Source: Tetragonia tetragonoides
Taxonomy: Eukaryota > Streptophyta > Magnoliopsida > Caryophyllales > Aizoaceae
NCBI GenBank assembly: GCA_038025085.1
Contig: CM076147.1
Span: 29,303,001-29,367,000, forward strand
DNA: 64,000 nt
Reading direction: 5' to 3'
The notes under the pieces were generated by a model that was not told where the DNA came from, searched no databases, and worked only from the letters and a program-made list of their open reading frames with translations. The position numbers were made by a program, and so were the translations under genes. Positions 26,263-39,200 of the stretch are shown here, piece by piece; the first letter of the stretch is position 1; every line of letters starts with the position of its first letter.

Positions 26263-27265
26263 CTCCTACGAGTCTACGACCATAGGGCTATATATAGCAT
26301 AGGCTATCTGGCTATGGCAAGGAATCACAAATATGAAATGTTACAACTTGTAACTTACAAGAAGTGTGACAATAAATGCCCAATGGTAAGGTTGGCTTGG
26401 GATATTTAAGATTACGGAAGGTGGGGATTATTCCGACCGAATAAGAGTTCGTTGATGAGCACAATTCATACAAAAACATATATTCCTTTGAGAATCTTAG
26501 AGGCTGTAGAACAAACAAACTTGACTAAATAATAATCATCTTATTGAAAAACTTGAGAAATAACTGGGAATGGCTGGGATTACCCACATTGAAGGCTCTG
26601 TCTCTGTCTTACCTTCTGGGCTCCTATTTAAGACAAAGCTGCAAGAGAAGGATTGCAAAATAATTGGATGGGTCCATAAAATCATCCCTGGTTGGCCATT
26701 TGAGTTGACTTGGGGCCATTTCATTTTCTTTTTTTCGCTTCATGCACTCCCCCTAATTTTAAATGTCATCATACTTAACACCTCACCAAAAAAAAAATAA
26801 AAAAATGTCATCATACTTAAAATTTGAGCAAAGAATCCCATGAAATGATCGATTTTCAAATGCTTTGCACTTAAATTACGTTTGAATATTGTACGGTGAT
26901 CTACATAAAATGATTGCAAAAATTCATATAATACAATTTTACTGTGAAGCGATTATTATATTTTAATTAAAAAAAATTACTTTTAGACTAAAAACTGTTA
27001 CATTTCGGACAAATTTTTTTTTGCTTTTCAAACAAAAAAATATATTTTGAAAAAAAAATATATACTTTCAAGCATTTTAACATAAAATAATCTTAAAATG
27101 ATTAGATTTTAAGGTGAAAGGTCGAAGATCATAGAAAATTGAAGGTGGGGGAATAATTAATAATTTTGGCAGTCCCTTATGGCCAATATAAAATCTAGCC
27201 TCAGACCATCTTGGAGCTACTACCGGTGTTTTTGCAAGTGGTCACTCGTATGTCCTCATTCTATT
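26263..27265. other. Intergenic DNA
   Basis: No recognised gene. The segment 26570-26740 has unusually protein-like composition (76-codon plus frame) but no recognisable domain or splice context. The ATT at 27263-27265 is the left target duplication of the CACTA element. Confidence 0.4.
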
Positions 27266-27386
27266 CACCACAACAAATTCTCTAATAGTAAATGCTTTTT
27301 TTACTGCGCTTTACAAAGCGTCAACTTTAAGATCAAAACAGGCAGAGATTTACCACACTTTTACTCGTAGAAAAAAGTTTCCTAGG

Positions 27387-27412
27387 TTCTCCACGATCAA
27401 AAGCGTGGAGAA
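27387..27412. repeat. Subterminal hairpin of the CACTA element
   Basis: TTCTCCACG is followed after 8 bases by CGTGGAGAA, an inverted repeat with a 9-bp stem. The same AAGCGTGGAGAA word recurs near the right end (31970-32045), as expected for transposase-binding subterminal repeats. Confidence 0.75.
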
Positions 27413-29467
27413 ATATCTTTTGCCACACTTTTCAGTGTGAGGCGGATTTCATTAAAAATTAGAATTGAGCGCTAGAAAATTTTAGAGTAGACTACTTTAG
27501 CGCCTATATTTTCACAAAGTTTTCTCGGTTTAACGCTTAAAAAAGAAAAAGAAAAGGAAGGTTAAAAAAAAGAAAAACCTAATTAGCTTTGTACTGATCA
27601 GTTGTCGTTCTTCCTCACCTCAACTGTTCTTCCTCACGCACAAATGCACAACCCAGAAGGCTTTCTCTTCAGAGGCGAAGAGAGAAGAGAGAGAGTGACA
27701 GAGCACGCACAACAAGACTTTAACGGAGGCGAACAGAGAGGGGGAGGACAAGTCGCAATTACAGAGGATTTAGGAGGCGAAATCGAAATTGGGTCAGTTT
27801 TACAAAGATTGGGATTGAAACATTTTGGGATCCTCTTGAATCTGTAAGTCTTTGTAATTCTACTGGGATTATCTAGTTTTCTTGAAATTCTGTTACTCAA
27901 TTAGGGTTTTAACTTGATTTTTATATCTGATCTTGATTTAACCATTGAAGTCTCTTTTGTGCTTTAGATAATTGTGAACTATGTTTTTTCTGTTTAGGGT
28001 TTGAGCGGATTAGGTTTGGTCATCTGATCAAGGTCTGGATATTTTTTCTGCATCTGATCAGTAGTACAAGGTAAGATTAACTATATTAGAGATTCATGTT
28101 TTCCTTCCAAGATTGAATTTTTATGCTGGTTGGAATTGAAAATTATGTATGGACACGGCGTTGGATACCTTATAAGTTCATATGAGTGATGTTTTTCTGT
28201 GAATTATCATTTTTTTAATTGCTGTTTCTGAATTTGGATATTTGGTAGGGTTGAGTAACATGGTGTTTTTTTGCATTGGAATGTCTGATTTTGTACCAAA
28301 CTTTCTGTCTTTACCCTTGATAGACATGAAAGTAATGTATGTTCTTGATGTTAATTGTGTTCGTAGTGAGATATGAGCGAGTTTGTCGGGTTCTGGGTTG
28401 TAGTACATTTCTCTAATATGGCGATTTAGATTAATTCACAATTTTACCAATAAAAAAGCTGTCAAACATGTTTTGCTTTCACCATATATAGGCTATAATG
28501 ATAAAGGTCTATAGTGTAATGTGGACGGGGGGATTACTAAAGAAGCAATCGAATTGGGGTCAGAAATAATAGCCAAGACTCTGAACTTTAGTGTCCAGCA
28601 TGCTTATCGTGATCTTCCTAGTAGGGAACGAGTACTAGCCAAGACTCTGAACTTTAGTGCACTCAAATTATTTGATGTTCTAGATAATTTCCATCTTGAT
28701 TCTTGATAGTACCGAAGCTAATGTGTACATGGAAAATACTTGGTGAAATTTCAACAAAAATATGGCTGAATTGAGAAAGAGGCAGAGGGTGAGAGGGATG
28801 AGGCGAGGAGCGGGAGCTCACCTTATGTCCATTACTTGGCTACAGCTGTTTTGGTTTGCCTGCTCTTCGTGTTTTGGTTTGCCTGCTCTTCGTGTTTTGG
28901 TTTTGTCTTTGCAGTGTCTTTGAAGCTGAAAGGCCTGGATGTAGGTTTTCAGTGAGGCAGCGAATTGCATTATATTTTTACAAGGTATTTTGTTTTAGTT
29001 AACATGGATGTCCAAGCTTTGCTTGATTAATCCCATGGGCCCTGAAGTTAACTAGCGGTAAAACCTCCAGTGGCCCCGAGGGGACTTGAACATTTTGGTA
29101 AAATAAATGATATATAGCCTGCATTTTATGTACATAGTTAAAATTTCACATCTGATTTACAAGGCAATATGGTCATATAGACTGCCTAAAATTAGAATAG
29201 AAGCCACAACTTCTTTGCTGGCCTTCTCTCATCATTTACCTTCGAAACTCTTTGGATGGAACCTCTTTTTCTCATCCCATTCCATGTGTTTGTCAGATTG
29301 AAAACTGTTAGCGGCTCTGCTTATAGTGCGCTTGGACTTGTTCTGACTTTCTGTGTAGAAACCATGCCATTGCAGTATTATTGCCCCTTATTGCCTAAGG
29401 AGGAACGTTAGTGCTCCGACTTGTTACTTGTTTGCTTTCTTTATTTATCTGCATGTTTGTGTAGCTT

Positions 29468-29710
29468 ATGTGGTACTTGTGTTGTTATATGAAACAGGAC
29501 AATTCGGCACCTTGTTTTATCAGAAAAGAGGGATCAATCCCTGTTGGAAAACCCTTTTCCAAGGCTGTGGAAATCAGAATCGGCATGCATTTAAATTTTC
29601 AATATCATGATCCCAGTTCTTCTGTTTCCTTGGTAAACTTGATGAGTAATCAGCCAGAATCCCCCCTCCTAACTGTCCATGAGTGTCAAAGTGTCATGCT
29701 CAAATTGTAA
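29468..29710 (+). other. Unassigned exon-like segment inside the CACTA element
   Basis: An 80-codon plus frame upstream of the DUF3411 exons encodes 'IPVGKPFSKAVEIRIGMHLN' and then a Ser-rich stretch. Its base composition is protein-like compared with its AT-rich surroundings. I do not recognise the family. It may be another part of a captured host gene, or chance. Confidence 0.3.
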
Positions 29711-29822
29711 AGAAATCTCCCAAGTTCAGGAATTATCTGGATACCTCCAGAAATGTGCTGCAAATTTTTTGGTTTTGTTTTTGACTCTTACGAAAAGAAT
29801 TTCCCAGACGTTCTATATTCAG

Positions 29823-30341
29823 GGTTTACAGTATGGCGCAGTTGGATTTGGAAGCGGAATAGTTGGCCAGGGTATTGGAAATTTGATCATGACTGCTAAA
29901 TGGTAAGTTACTAAGAGCTAACAGTGGTTTCTGTTTATTATCCTATGATGTGTATACCTGAGCCCAGCTTCGTCCTTGCTTAATTTCGAGCATAACATTA
30001 ATAAAGCTGTAGGTGGGAGAGTTATCATTCTGGATATCATGATGTAATTTACAGCTTGTAATTACATCTAACATGGAGATACTGTTAGGGATTTCTGATT
30101 GAATACCTCGAATATCGGACAGTTTTTGTTGGGTACCACTTCTACCCATGGTTGGCTCTGGATTCTTGAAAGAGCTCAGTTTGTGTATGGCCCCATAAAG
30201 TTACATTATGTGTTTCCTTAATATCATCAGTTTGAATAGCTTACACTAATTAAGGTATTTCATTTTTGCTAAATAGGAGCATAAAGAAATCAGATGAGGA
30301 TGTACCTGTTCCACCACTGATGAAAAGTGCTGTACTTTGGG
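29823..30341 (+). pseudogene. Captured RETICULATA-RELATED (DUF3411) gene fragment, two exons
   Basis: Exon-like blocks 29823-29902 and 30277-30341 are bounded by AG/GT signals, with a 374-bp intron between them. Joined across the phase-2 junction they encode 'GLQYGAVGFGSGIVGQG...LIMTAK' followed by 'SIKKSDEDVPVPPL...LWG', a conserved block of the chloroplast-envelope RETICULATA-RELATED family (DUF3411), as I recall it. The junction codon is TGG (Trp), where family members have Arg. The conserved C-terminal part of the family is absent after 30341 and nothing N-terminal was recognised upstream, so this is a fragment. It lies wholly inside the CACTA element, which implies transduplication. It could be transcribed but would not make a full protein. 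Confidence 0.72.
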
Positions 30342-32239
30342 GTATGATTCAGTATTAAATAAAACTTTTGCAGAATTTGTAGTAGTATTGTTTTTGGCAT
30401 CTTATGACTGCATTCCTCCAGTCCATTCATCTCTTCAATTGGTTATTGTATTGCTCTTCGAGACTTTGATTTTTAAATTGGTAATTTGATTGGTGTAGCT
30501 TTTATTTTTTCAACTTATAACTTAGACTGGTAATCCAGAGAGCTGTAGATTATTAGACATCCTGCTTGTTCTGGACCCATTTGACCTATTATATACTGGA
30601 CTTAAGAGCCCATGTGTTTTGTTTTAAAATATGTGATGAGAGTTTTCTAGTGTATGAGTAATTATCTTAATTCAATATTCAAATGCCATTAGCAGCAATA
30701 TCTTCTTTTCAAAACCATGTTCAAAATGCAAGTGAAGTGTCGATTAATGTGATTGGTGCTCAATGGGTACGTTTGATTCAATATTGGTGTTCGATTAAGG
30801 CACATGTATGATATGCCTCAATTTGTATATGATGAGATAAGTACTCTAACTTAGTATGTGACATTAGCTCTGTATATACTCCTATTTAGCTCTGTATGTG
30901 ACTTTCAGATATGAGTATCGAGTGTGAAACTTTACCTGCTTAATTACATGGGACATTCTAAGAAGTTGATAAGCTCTACTAATGCTAAAGTCTGCCTGTT
31001 TTATTACATTATTTCATTCTTCCAGAGCAATACAGAAATTGACACCGTTTTGATTAATAATGCTGGAAATATTAATTTGTTATGCCTTTTGACTATGGTT
31101 CTCGTAGGTCTATCTGTAATGTCTTTGACTCTACTTCCCGCAGCTATTATCATGACAATTTTTGCACCTATCTATAATATCTCATATATTAGCATTTTAT
31201 AGGCGGTTGCATGAGCTTTGTCGTGAAATGCTCATCCCAAATTCTCTGTCATGAAATGCTTATCTTTTTTTTTTTATGGGGGCTTACAAAAATTTACACT
31301 TATTTTGATATTCCTATTATTGTTAAAACTTTAAAAGTATCATGAAAAGTTCAAATGTTTTGTGCTAATGGAATCTGAGTTCACAAATCAAATTATTGAG
31401 AGCACTCACAAGCTCACAATGGTAATAGAGGTAATCAAGATCCTACTGCTATTGTGGGCCCGAATCCTTAAACCACTCCTTTTTCAGGAGCTTATTCAGG
31501 ATCCTGAGGTAAATTTGGTTGCTGGGTAATTGTTATATTAAGATGAGTCGGACACTATTGCTTTTAGCTAAAATTGTTCATTTGTGATTATGCAGGACGT
31601 CTCAAATGAGAGGTAAGATGATAATTTTAGCATGTTGATGTTCGAAAAGTCGTTCAATCTGTTGATGGCAAAATGCAAGACTAGTGCTTCAATTCTTCTA
31701 GTATTTCCTAGGTGTTGTAGGGACAACTAATTGTAGAACTAGAGTTTTGTTTGAGATGTAATTACTGAATCTTTTTTTGAAGTCTCATGTGAGTATTCTA
31801 ATGGTGAAATATATGTATTTATCGTTTCTTTGGAAGAGTGCAACATGTATAAGTGGGCATAACATTTGTTGTCGCAAAAAAATAAGTTTGCTCAATTATT
31901 TACCACGTTTTCTAGCAAATAATTTGCCGCCTTCTGAACAGGTGAAAATAAATACAAAATTACTACGAGTAAAAGCGTGGAGAAAATACAATTACCCACG
32001 AAAATAAGTGTGGATAAATTGTGACATTAAAAAGCGTGGAGAAAATACTGTGAGTCACGGAATTTACCGTGGATAAGTTGGGACATTTCAAAGCGTAGAA
32101 AATATAAAATGTGGTAAATTATCCACATTGATTTTAGTTACGCTTTTTAAAAATGTGGTTAAATACCATTTTGGGTGTAGTGATTCCTTATTGTCAATCT
32201 CCCTATTTCGTAGGTAGGTTTTTTTTATTTTTTAAAGTT

Positions 32240-32327
32240 TATTATTATCTCCTCTCCTTTTGGGGAAATTCAATTTTGGTGTTTATTATTATCTCCTCTC
32301 CTTTTGGGGAAATTCAATTTTGGTGTT
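32240..32327. repeat. 45-bp tandem duplication
   Basis: A unit of 'tttattattatctcctctcc' plus 'ttttggggaaattcaatt' occurs twice in direct succession, just outside the right CACTA end. The copies are nearly identical. Confidence 0.8.
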
Positions 32328-32500
32328 TTTGGTGGAGTTTGATTGGGGTTTATGTTGTTTCTCAATTATAGGTCGGATTGACAAGTTCAATCTTTTCATA
32401 TCAAGTAGATGTTTGCCAATAGTCTTAACACGTTTCGTGCTTATATGTTATATCCAATTGAAGGGATGATAAAAGCGAACGCTATTTAATTTATAGCAAT

Positions 32501-33085
32501 CAGGGTTGTAGATGAGGGTGTGCGAAGTGTGCGATGGCACAGGACCCAATACAATTGAGGGCCCAAAACAAAAGAATTTTTTGTTATATATATAAATTGT
32601 TGTGGCTAGGTAACATAACTTGGTCTTTGGTTCAGTGGTTAAAGGTTTGAATGCTACTCTACTATTTTACCTAAGTTCGATTCTTCTTGCCATCAACTTA
32701 TAATTTTAATTTTTCATTAAATTTCTTTTGCTTTACTAGCGCCCTACTGCCTTAGCCAGTATGAATCTGCTCAAAATCACCATATGATTTGAATTGTGTT
32801 TTTAATTTTTGCTTTGAAACTAAACAATGGGGTAGCTAGCAATACAACATATATATCTTTCTCTTTTTTTGGAAAAATATTTATAAAATGACTTTTTTTA
32901 AAGAAATTTTGTTTAAAAATAAATTGCGTTGAGCATATAACATTGTTACCTTTCTCTTTTATTTTTCTTTCTTTTTTTTCTGTGCGATGATGCTATTGAT
33001 TATTTAGGAGGCCTTCACTTTTATATCCCAGAGGCCTAATTTTCTATTTTGGCACAGGGTTCCCAATAGCTCAGGGACGGCCCTG
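32501..33085. mobile_element. hAT-type non-autonomous element, 585 bp
   Basis: A perfect 8-bp direct repeat ATAGCAAT flanks it (32493-32500 and 33086-33093). The ends are inverted: CAGGGTTGTAGATGAG on the left and CAGGGCCGTCCCTGAG on the right after reverse complementation, with 'GCACAGG' words further in. CAGGG ends and an 8-bp duplication are typical of hAT. No transposase frame is present. The interior contains a tRNA-like A/B-box pair (see 32622-32684). Confidence 0.85.
32622..32684 (+). repeat. Pol III promoter-like (SINE/tRNA-like) segment within the hAT element
   Basis: 'ggttcagtggtta' (32628-32640) resembles a Pol III A box and 'agttcgattc' (32674-32683) a B box, spaced about as in tRNA-derived SINEs. 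No cloverleaf with paired acceptor stem is evident, so it is not called a tRNA gene. Confidence 0.4.
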
Positions 33086-33093
33086 ATAGCAAT

Positions 33094-33931
33094 ACTCATC
33101 TTTTATTCAAACAAACGATGAATGGTTGTCAATTGTTAGACAGTGATAAGGCAGATCAAGACTTAGATTTACCAACGATAGTGGGAGTCAAATTTATCTT
33201 GTTATTTTAGTTTTGCATTTATTAGAGATATTCATACGTGTATAAGTTATATGATTTTTCTTTTGAATGAAATTATCTTTTCCCGACCCTCAAAAATCAA
33301 AAGTGATCTTCCTTCTTCCATACATGAACTCAAGCTGCCTAACAAATTGAATTGTCAATCAAAGGGGCTTATGTCATGTGCATGAGAATTGAATTGCTAT
33401 TGCTTCAATTTTATAACAACTTAAAAAGTAAAATTAGACATGTACATGTACAAACTAATTAAGTTCATTAAAGAAGAATGAAGAAAATCTAGAGGCATAT
33501 TATGAACATGTAGAAGTTTAGGGTTGAGTGCGCTCAACCTTACTCAACCTTTTTCGAGTCTATACTCTATACAACTAAACAACAACCAGGTGCGATTATG
33601 AATCTGTCTTGGTATTTACTCTATTTAGAGACGTAAAGATCAAAATATGAAACGAAGAGAGTAACTACTAGCTAAGCTAGTCAAAAAAGACACCATAGCC
33701 AATATTGAAGAAGTTGGAGTTCGTACAAATTAAGGTACACAAGCTTCTTTTTTGATTTAGATGTTAAGTAGGTCAAATGAAATCAAGTTTTAACTTGGAC
33801 ACATCTTGCTTAATTTATACACCGCACATGTTCGATCTTTCAAGCTGGAAAGAATAAGTCTCCCTTCTTAAGGTGGGTTTCCTCTCTCTATTACACAAAT
33901 GATCAATATATTTCATGTCTCATTAAGCTAA
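33094..33931. other. Intergenic DNA, no gene seen
   Basis: AT-rich sequence without a supported coding frame, RNA gene or bounded repeat. The last three bases (33929-33931, TAA) are the target duplication of the next MITE. Confidence 0.45.
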
Positions 33932-34226
33932 GGTGGTGTTTACTTGCTTGCAATTAAATGCAATGCAATCATTTTATAGGGTATGTGTGAGGTGGAAAAG
34001 AAAGGACGAGGAGGAAGGAAATGGGAAAAGTGAGATTGACTACATCATTCAAAGTAATCATCACTACATGGGAAATATTCAGCATTTATGATTAAATTGA
34101 ATAATGCAATCAACCTCACTTTTTTTCATCCCTCTCCTCCCACTCATCGACTTTTCAGTCCACATCTATCTATAAAATGATTGCATTGCAGTGCATTTGA
34201 TTGCAAGCAATCAAGCAAACGAGCTC
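33932..34226. mobile_element. Tourist/Harbinger-type MITE, 295 bp
   Basis: Long inverted ends carry 'TGCAATGCAATCATTTTATA' near each terminus, in opposite orientation, flanked by TAA (33929-33931 and 34227-34229). The outer bases are GGTGGTGTTTACTTGC on the left and GAGCTCGTTTGCTTG on the right. It could fold into a long hairpin. No coding capacity. Confidence 0.78.
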
Positions 34227-34229
34227 TAA

Positions 34230-34892
34230 GTATTTAACTGTCATAATGGGAAGGACAATGTAGCACACAATTACTGATAAATAACAAAATTAAGAGGGGG
34301 AATTAATGAGGAAAGCGAATGGAGTGATTTTAAACAACTTGGGATGATTTCAAACATATGTTAGAGTGTTGTACTTTGCATGAACAACTAGGAGTGGTCC
34401 TTGGCAAAGTGCTCTATGATCCACAAGCTCATGATAGGCATTCACTTTCCCCTCTAATGTACGTACACATGGTGCATATGCCCACATAATATAGTGGACC
34501 ATTCTTCAATCTGTAGGCCTATGCTTTTTATTTTTTTACATGTGGTCCATTTTGTAATTGATCATCCTTAACGGTTTTATTGGTCCATCTCTTCCTGAGG
34601 GACCAAATTTCTCCATTTCAGGAATAAATTTGAGTTTGAACAATCTAAATTTGAGTTCCATCAAAATCTAGAGGAGTAAAGGGTAATATGCCATTTTGAT
34701 TAGGTGAAGGGGGTAGGGGCGGGAATTACATACAAGGGTAAAAGTTATTATCATTGACACTAAAGTTAATGTTATATTGTCCAAATTATTTGTCAACCAG
34801 CAAGTTTTGCGTAGACCAATTCATGGAAAAATAGGGTTACAATTTAGAAAAATAGGGTTGTTTCACTAAAAAGCGACCCTCGTCTCACCAAA
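34230..34892. other. Intergenic DNA, no gene seen
   Basis: AT-rich sequence between the Tourist-like MITE and the tandem duplication. No supported coding frame, RNA gene or repeat boundary. Confidence 0.45.
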
Positions 34893-35557
34893 ACTTAAAG
34901 TAACACTATCTCAAACAAGATTTTATGATTTGTCACCTCTATATATATCTATTGTGGCACACATCTAGCTAGCCTCTCTAGGTTCAGTTGTGGACAACTG
35001 TATATTTTTTAGAAAGGAAGGAGCTAATTTATTGGACTAAATATCATTTAAGTACACCCTAATTTTAAAACTTGAGTGGAGTTTACCTGTGGATTTACCA
35101 TATATGTAGATTAAATATTTTTTGAGTTCAATTATGTTTGCACTCGAAAAAAAAATTATATAAAATTCAATTGTGTCAAAAACATATCTTAATTTCAATT
35201 GTCTCATTAAAAGTTACGGTAAGACTATCTCAAACAAGTTTTTGTGATTTGTCACCTTTATATATCTATTGTGGCACACATCTAGCTAGCCTCTCCAAGT
35301 TCAATTGTACTTTCTTTTTTTTGAGAAGAAAGTTCAATTGTACTATGGACAAGTGTATACTTTTTAAGTACACCCTGATTTCAAAACTCGAGTGGAAGAC
35401 GTATTAAATTTACTTGTAAATTTACTATGTACTCTATGTAGTTGAATACTCACTCCGTCTTATAAAGTATACAAATATTTTTATTTCTGGATATCCCAAA
35501 ATATTGCAAATCATGTCAATAAATATGCATCGAAACTCCAAGTAAGCCAAGAAATTC

Positions 35558-35662
<105 letters not shown>

Positions 35663-36258
35663 GAGTTCTCACCAAGGTGGCATTGAATACGTAATAAATA
35701 GTCATAAATGCATTGGTGATTAAAAAGAAATTAAAAATATTTTGATTTTATTTTAATAAAGATAAGTAACATAAGTAATATATTTATTATCCTAAAAAAT
35801 ATTATATATTCACTAATGTTAAAAGATAGCTCAGAAAGGAAGCTCAAAGTAGTGAAAGTATTCGTAGCTTTATATTGCTTTCACTGAGTTGCTTTTCTTC
35901 ATAACAATATGGGCTATTTATAGGCAAAGCTCAAACCGAGATTTACTATACAATCATAGTAAACTCTATTATTGCTTTGTTTTGAGCCATTCACCCAATT
36001 TACCCATGTGGGAATTACAACACTCCCCCTTAAATGGATCACTATTAATAATTACAGGGGTATTAGCTGTTTCATTAAAAACCTTGATTTGGAAAATCCA
36101 GTGGGATAAAACCAAAGCAAGGGAAAAAGAGTACAGCGTTTATTGTAATACATTATACGCGCATTGCCTCGTTAAAAACCTTGTCAGGAAAAAACCAGTG
36201 GGATAAAAACCTGATCAAGGGAAAAAGAGTACAATGCTCGTAACTGCTCCCCCTGAAT

Positions 36259-39200
36259 TTAGGATAAGTTACAACAACGACCCATCCCGATTCCGTGCAC
36301 AAGTTCCTCAAACTTCTTGGGTGGCAAAATTTTTGTGAACAAATCGGCAAGATTTTCACATGACTTGATTTGTTCAACGCTTATCGTTCCATTTGTCTCT
36401 AGATCATGGGTGGAGAAGAATTTTGGATCAATGTGCTTTGTTCTGTCTCCTTTGATGTAGCCATCCTTGATTTGAGTCACACATGCACTATTGTCTTCGT
36501 AGATTATAGTTGGGATGCCATTAATCGTTCCCAAACCGCTTTCCTTGAGTATGTGCTGGATCATAGATCTCAACCATACACACTCTCTTCCTGCTTCATA
36601 AAGAGCAATTAATTCGGCCTGATTTGATGAAGTGGCGGTTAAGGTTTGCTTGGTCGATTTCCATGAGATTGCAGTACCGCCATAAGTGAATATGTATCCT
36701 GTCTGAGATTTAGCTTTGTCGGGATCTGACAGGTATCCTGCATCTGCATATCCAATAAGTGTAGGATCTGCACCTTTAGGATAAAATAATCCCAAGTTTA
36801 CCGTTCCACGAAGGTAACGAAGTAGGTGCTTAATCCCATTCCAATGTCTCCTTGTTGGTGCATTACTGTATCTTGCTAAGAGATTCACCGAGAATGCAAT
36901 ATCTAGCCTTGTATTGTTGGATAGGTACATTAGAGCTCCGATTGCACTCAAATATGGCACGTCTGGTCTAAGAACGTCTCCATTCTCCTCTCGTAGTCGA
37001 AATGGATCATCTTTAGGGTTCAGAGAACGTACGACCATTAGAGAACATAGTGGATGTGCTTTGTCCATGTAGAACTTTTTCAATACCTTCTCGTTGTAGT
37101 TTGATTGATGGACAAAAATTCCATCATTGAGATGTTCAATCTGCAACCAAGGCAAAACCTCGTTCTTCCTAAATCCTTCATCTCGAACTCTTTCATCAGG
37201 TATTGAGCTGTTCTTTCGATTTCATCAGGAGTTCCGATGATATTCAAATCATCAACATATACTGCTATGATTGCTAGTCCAGATTTAGATCTTTGATGAA
37301 AACACATGGGGAAATTTGATCATTTTTGTAACCTTTCCTTAGAAGATATTCACTTAAACGGTTATACCACATTCGTCCTGACTGCTTTAGGCCATATAAA
37401 GATTTACTCAATTTTATTGAGTACAAATCATGATTTCTTGAAACATTGGCTTTATGCAGTTTAAATCCTTCTGGGACTTTCATGTAAATATCAGTGTCAA
37501 GTGACCCATACAAATAAGCAGTCACAACATCCATTAGGAACCTGTTGTGACCCTTGACAATTTGCCAGACTGATTAGAAATCTCAACGTTGTTGCATCAA
37601 CAACTGGAGAGTAAGTTTCATCATAGTCAAGTCCTGGCTTTTGAGAAAAACCTTGAGCTACAAGTCTTGCCTTGTATCTTACAATTTCGTTTTTCTCATT
37701 TCTTTTTTGTACAAATACCCATTTGTATCCGATGGGCTTTACCCCCTTTGGGGTTTGGACTAATGGCCCAAAAACTTGTCGTTTTTCAAATGAGTTTAAT
37801 TCTGCCTGCATTGCTTTTTTCCATTTTGGCCAATCACTTCATCGACGACATTCATCGACTGATTTTGGTTCAATGTTATCCTCATTGATGACTATCTCTG
37901 AGACAACTGTGTATGCAAATACGTCGTCAATCTCAATGTCTTTTCTATTCCATTTCTTTCCATTATAGACATAGTTTATTGAGATCTCAAAATTGTCTAT
38001 ATTTTCATGCTCACTTAAGGTTTCAAGTGAGATTTCATTTTCATTTTTATTTTGATTGACGATATTGCATGTGCTCTGCATATGTTCATTTTCTTCCTTA
38101 GAAGATTGAACATCATTGACAGTCACATTTTCCAACCTTTTTGATTTTCTTGGCTTCAAATCTTTTGAGCCAATTGGTCGACCACGCTTTCGCTTAATAG
38201 TAGGATCCTTTTCAAAGAGTTTATCAGAATTTCCTGTACGAATCTCAATTCTTGCAGGAGCATTCATGGCTGGAATATGTGACTTTGTCACTTTCTTTAT
38301 ATCCTTAAATGCGTCAGGCAATTGATTTGCAACATTTTGCAAATGAATTATTTTCTGAACTTCATGTTCACACACATTTGAACGTGGGTCAAGATAAGAT
38401 AATGTTGCCGCATTCCACGTTTTTCCTGTCATACTTGGGTTCGCCTTATCTTTTCCTCCCCCTAAGGTTGGGAATACTGACTCGTCAAAATGACAGTCAG
38501 CAAACCGTGCTGTGAACAAATCACCAGTCATCAGTTCTAAAAACTTAATAATTGAGGGGATTTCAAAACCGATATATATTCCCAACCTTCTTTGCAGACC
38601 CATCTTAGTACGATTAGGTGGTTCTATTGGTACATAAACTGAATACCCAAATATTTTCAGATGCACAATACTTGGCTCTTTCCCACTTACCAATTGCATA
38701 GGGAAGAATTCATGATACGCAGTTGGCCTTAATCGTACTAATTCTGCTGCATGCAATATAGCATGTCCCCAAACAGATGCTGGTAACTTTGATTTCATTA
38801 ATAATGGCCTAGCGATTAATTGTAACCGCTTTATTAAAGATTCAGCAAGCCCATTTTGGGTATGAACATGAGCAACTGGGTGTTCCACCTCAATCCCGAT
38901 AGACATACAATAGTCATTGAATGTTTGGGATGTAAATTCTCCTGCATTATCCAGCCTGATCTTCTTTATCGAATAATCTGGAAATTGAGTTTTCAATCGA
39001 ATTATTTGAGCCAACAATTTGGCAAATGCGACATTTCTTGTCGATAATAAACTCACATGCGACCATCGTGTTGATGCATCTATTAATACCATGAAATATC
39101 GGAATGGTCCGCATGGACGGTGAATTGGCCCGCAAATATCACCTTGGATTCTTTCCAAGAATGCAGGAGACTCACTTCCAATTTTACTTTTGGAAGGTCT

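Larger units (their letters stand above)
27266..32182. mobile_element. CACTA (CMC/EnSpm) transposon carrying host gene fragments, 4.9 kb
   Basis: The left end reads CACCACAACAAATTCTC (27266) and the right end, reverse-complemented, CACTACACCCAAAATGG. The flanking 3-bp duplication is ATT (27263-27265 and 32183-32185). Both ends carry subterminal repeats built on AAAGCGTGGAGAAA: a near-perfect hairpin at 27387-27412, and at least three copies at 31968-32100. No TPase or TnpD-like frame is visible, so it is probably non-autonomous. The interior looks like gene-derived sequence with intron-like AT-rich stretches, including two exons of a RETICULATA-RELATED gene. The second base triplet of the left end is CAC rather than the canonical CTA, a single transition. 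Confidence 0.8.

Noticed and set aside
26570..26800. Possible small gene (76 codons)
   Set aside because: No recognised domain, splice signals or conserved start context.
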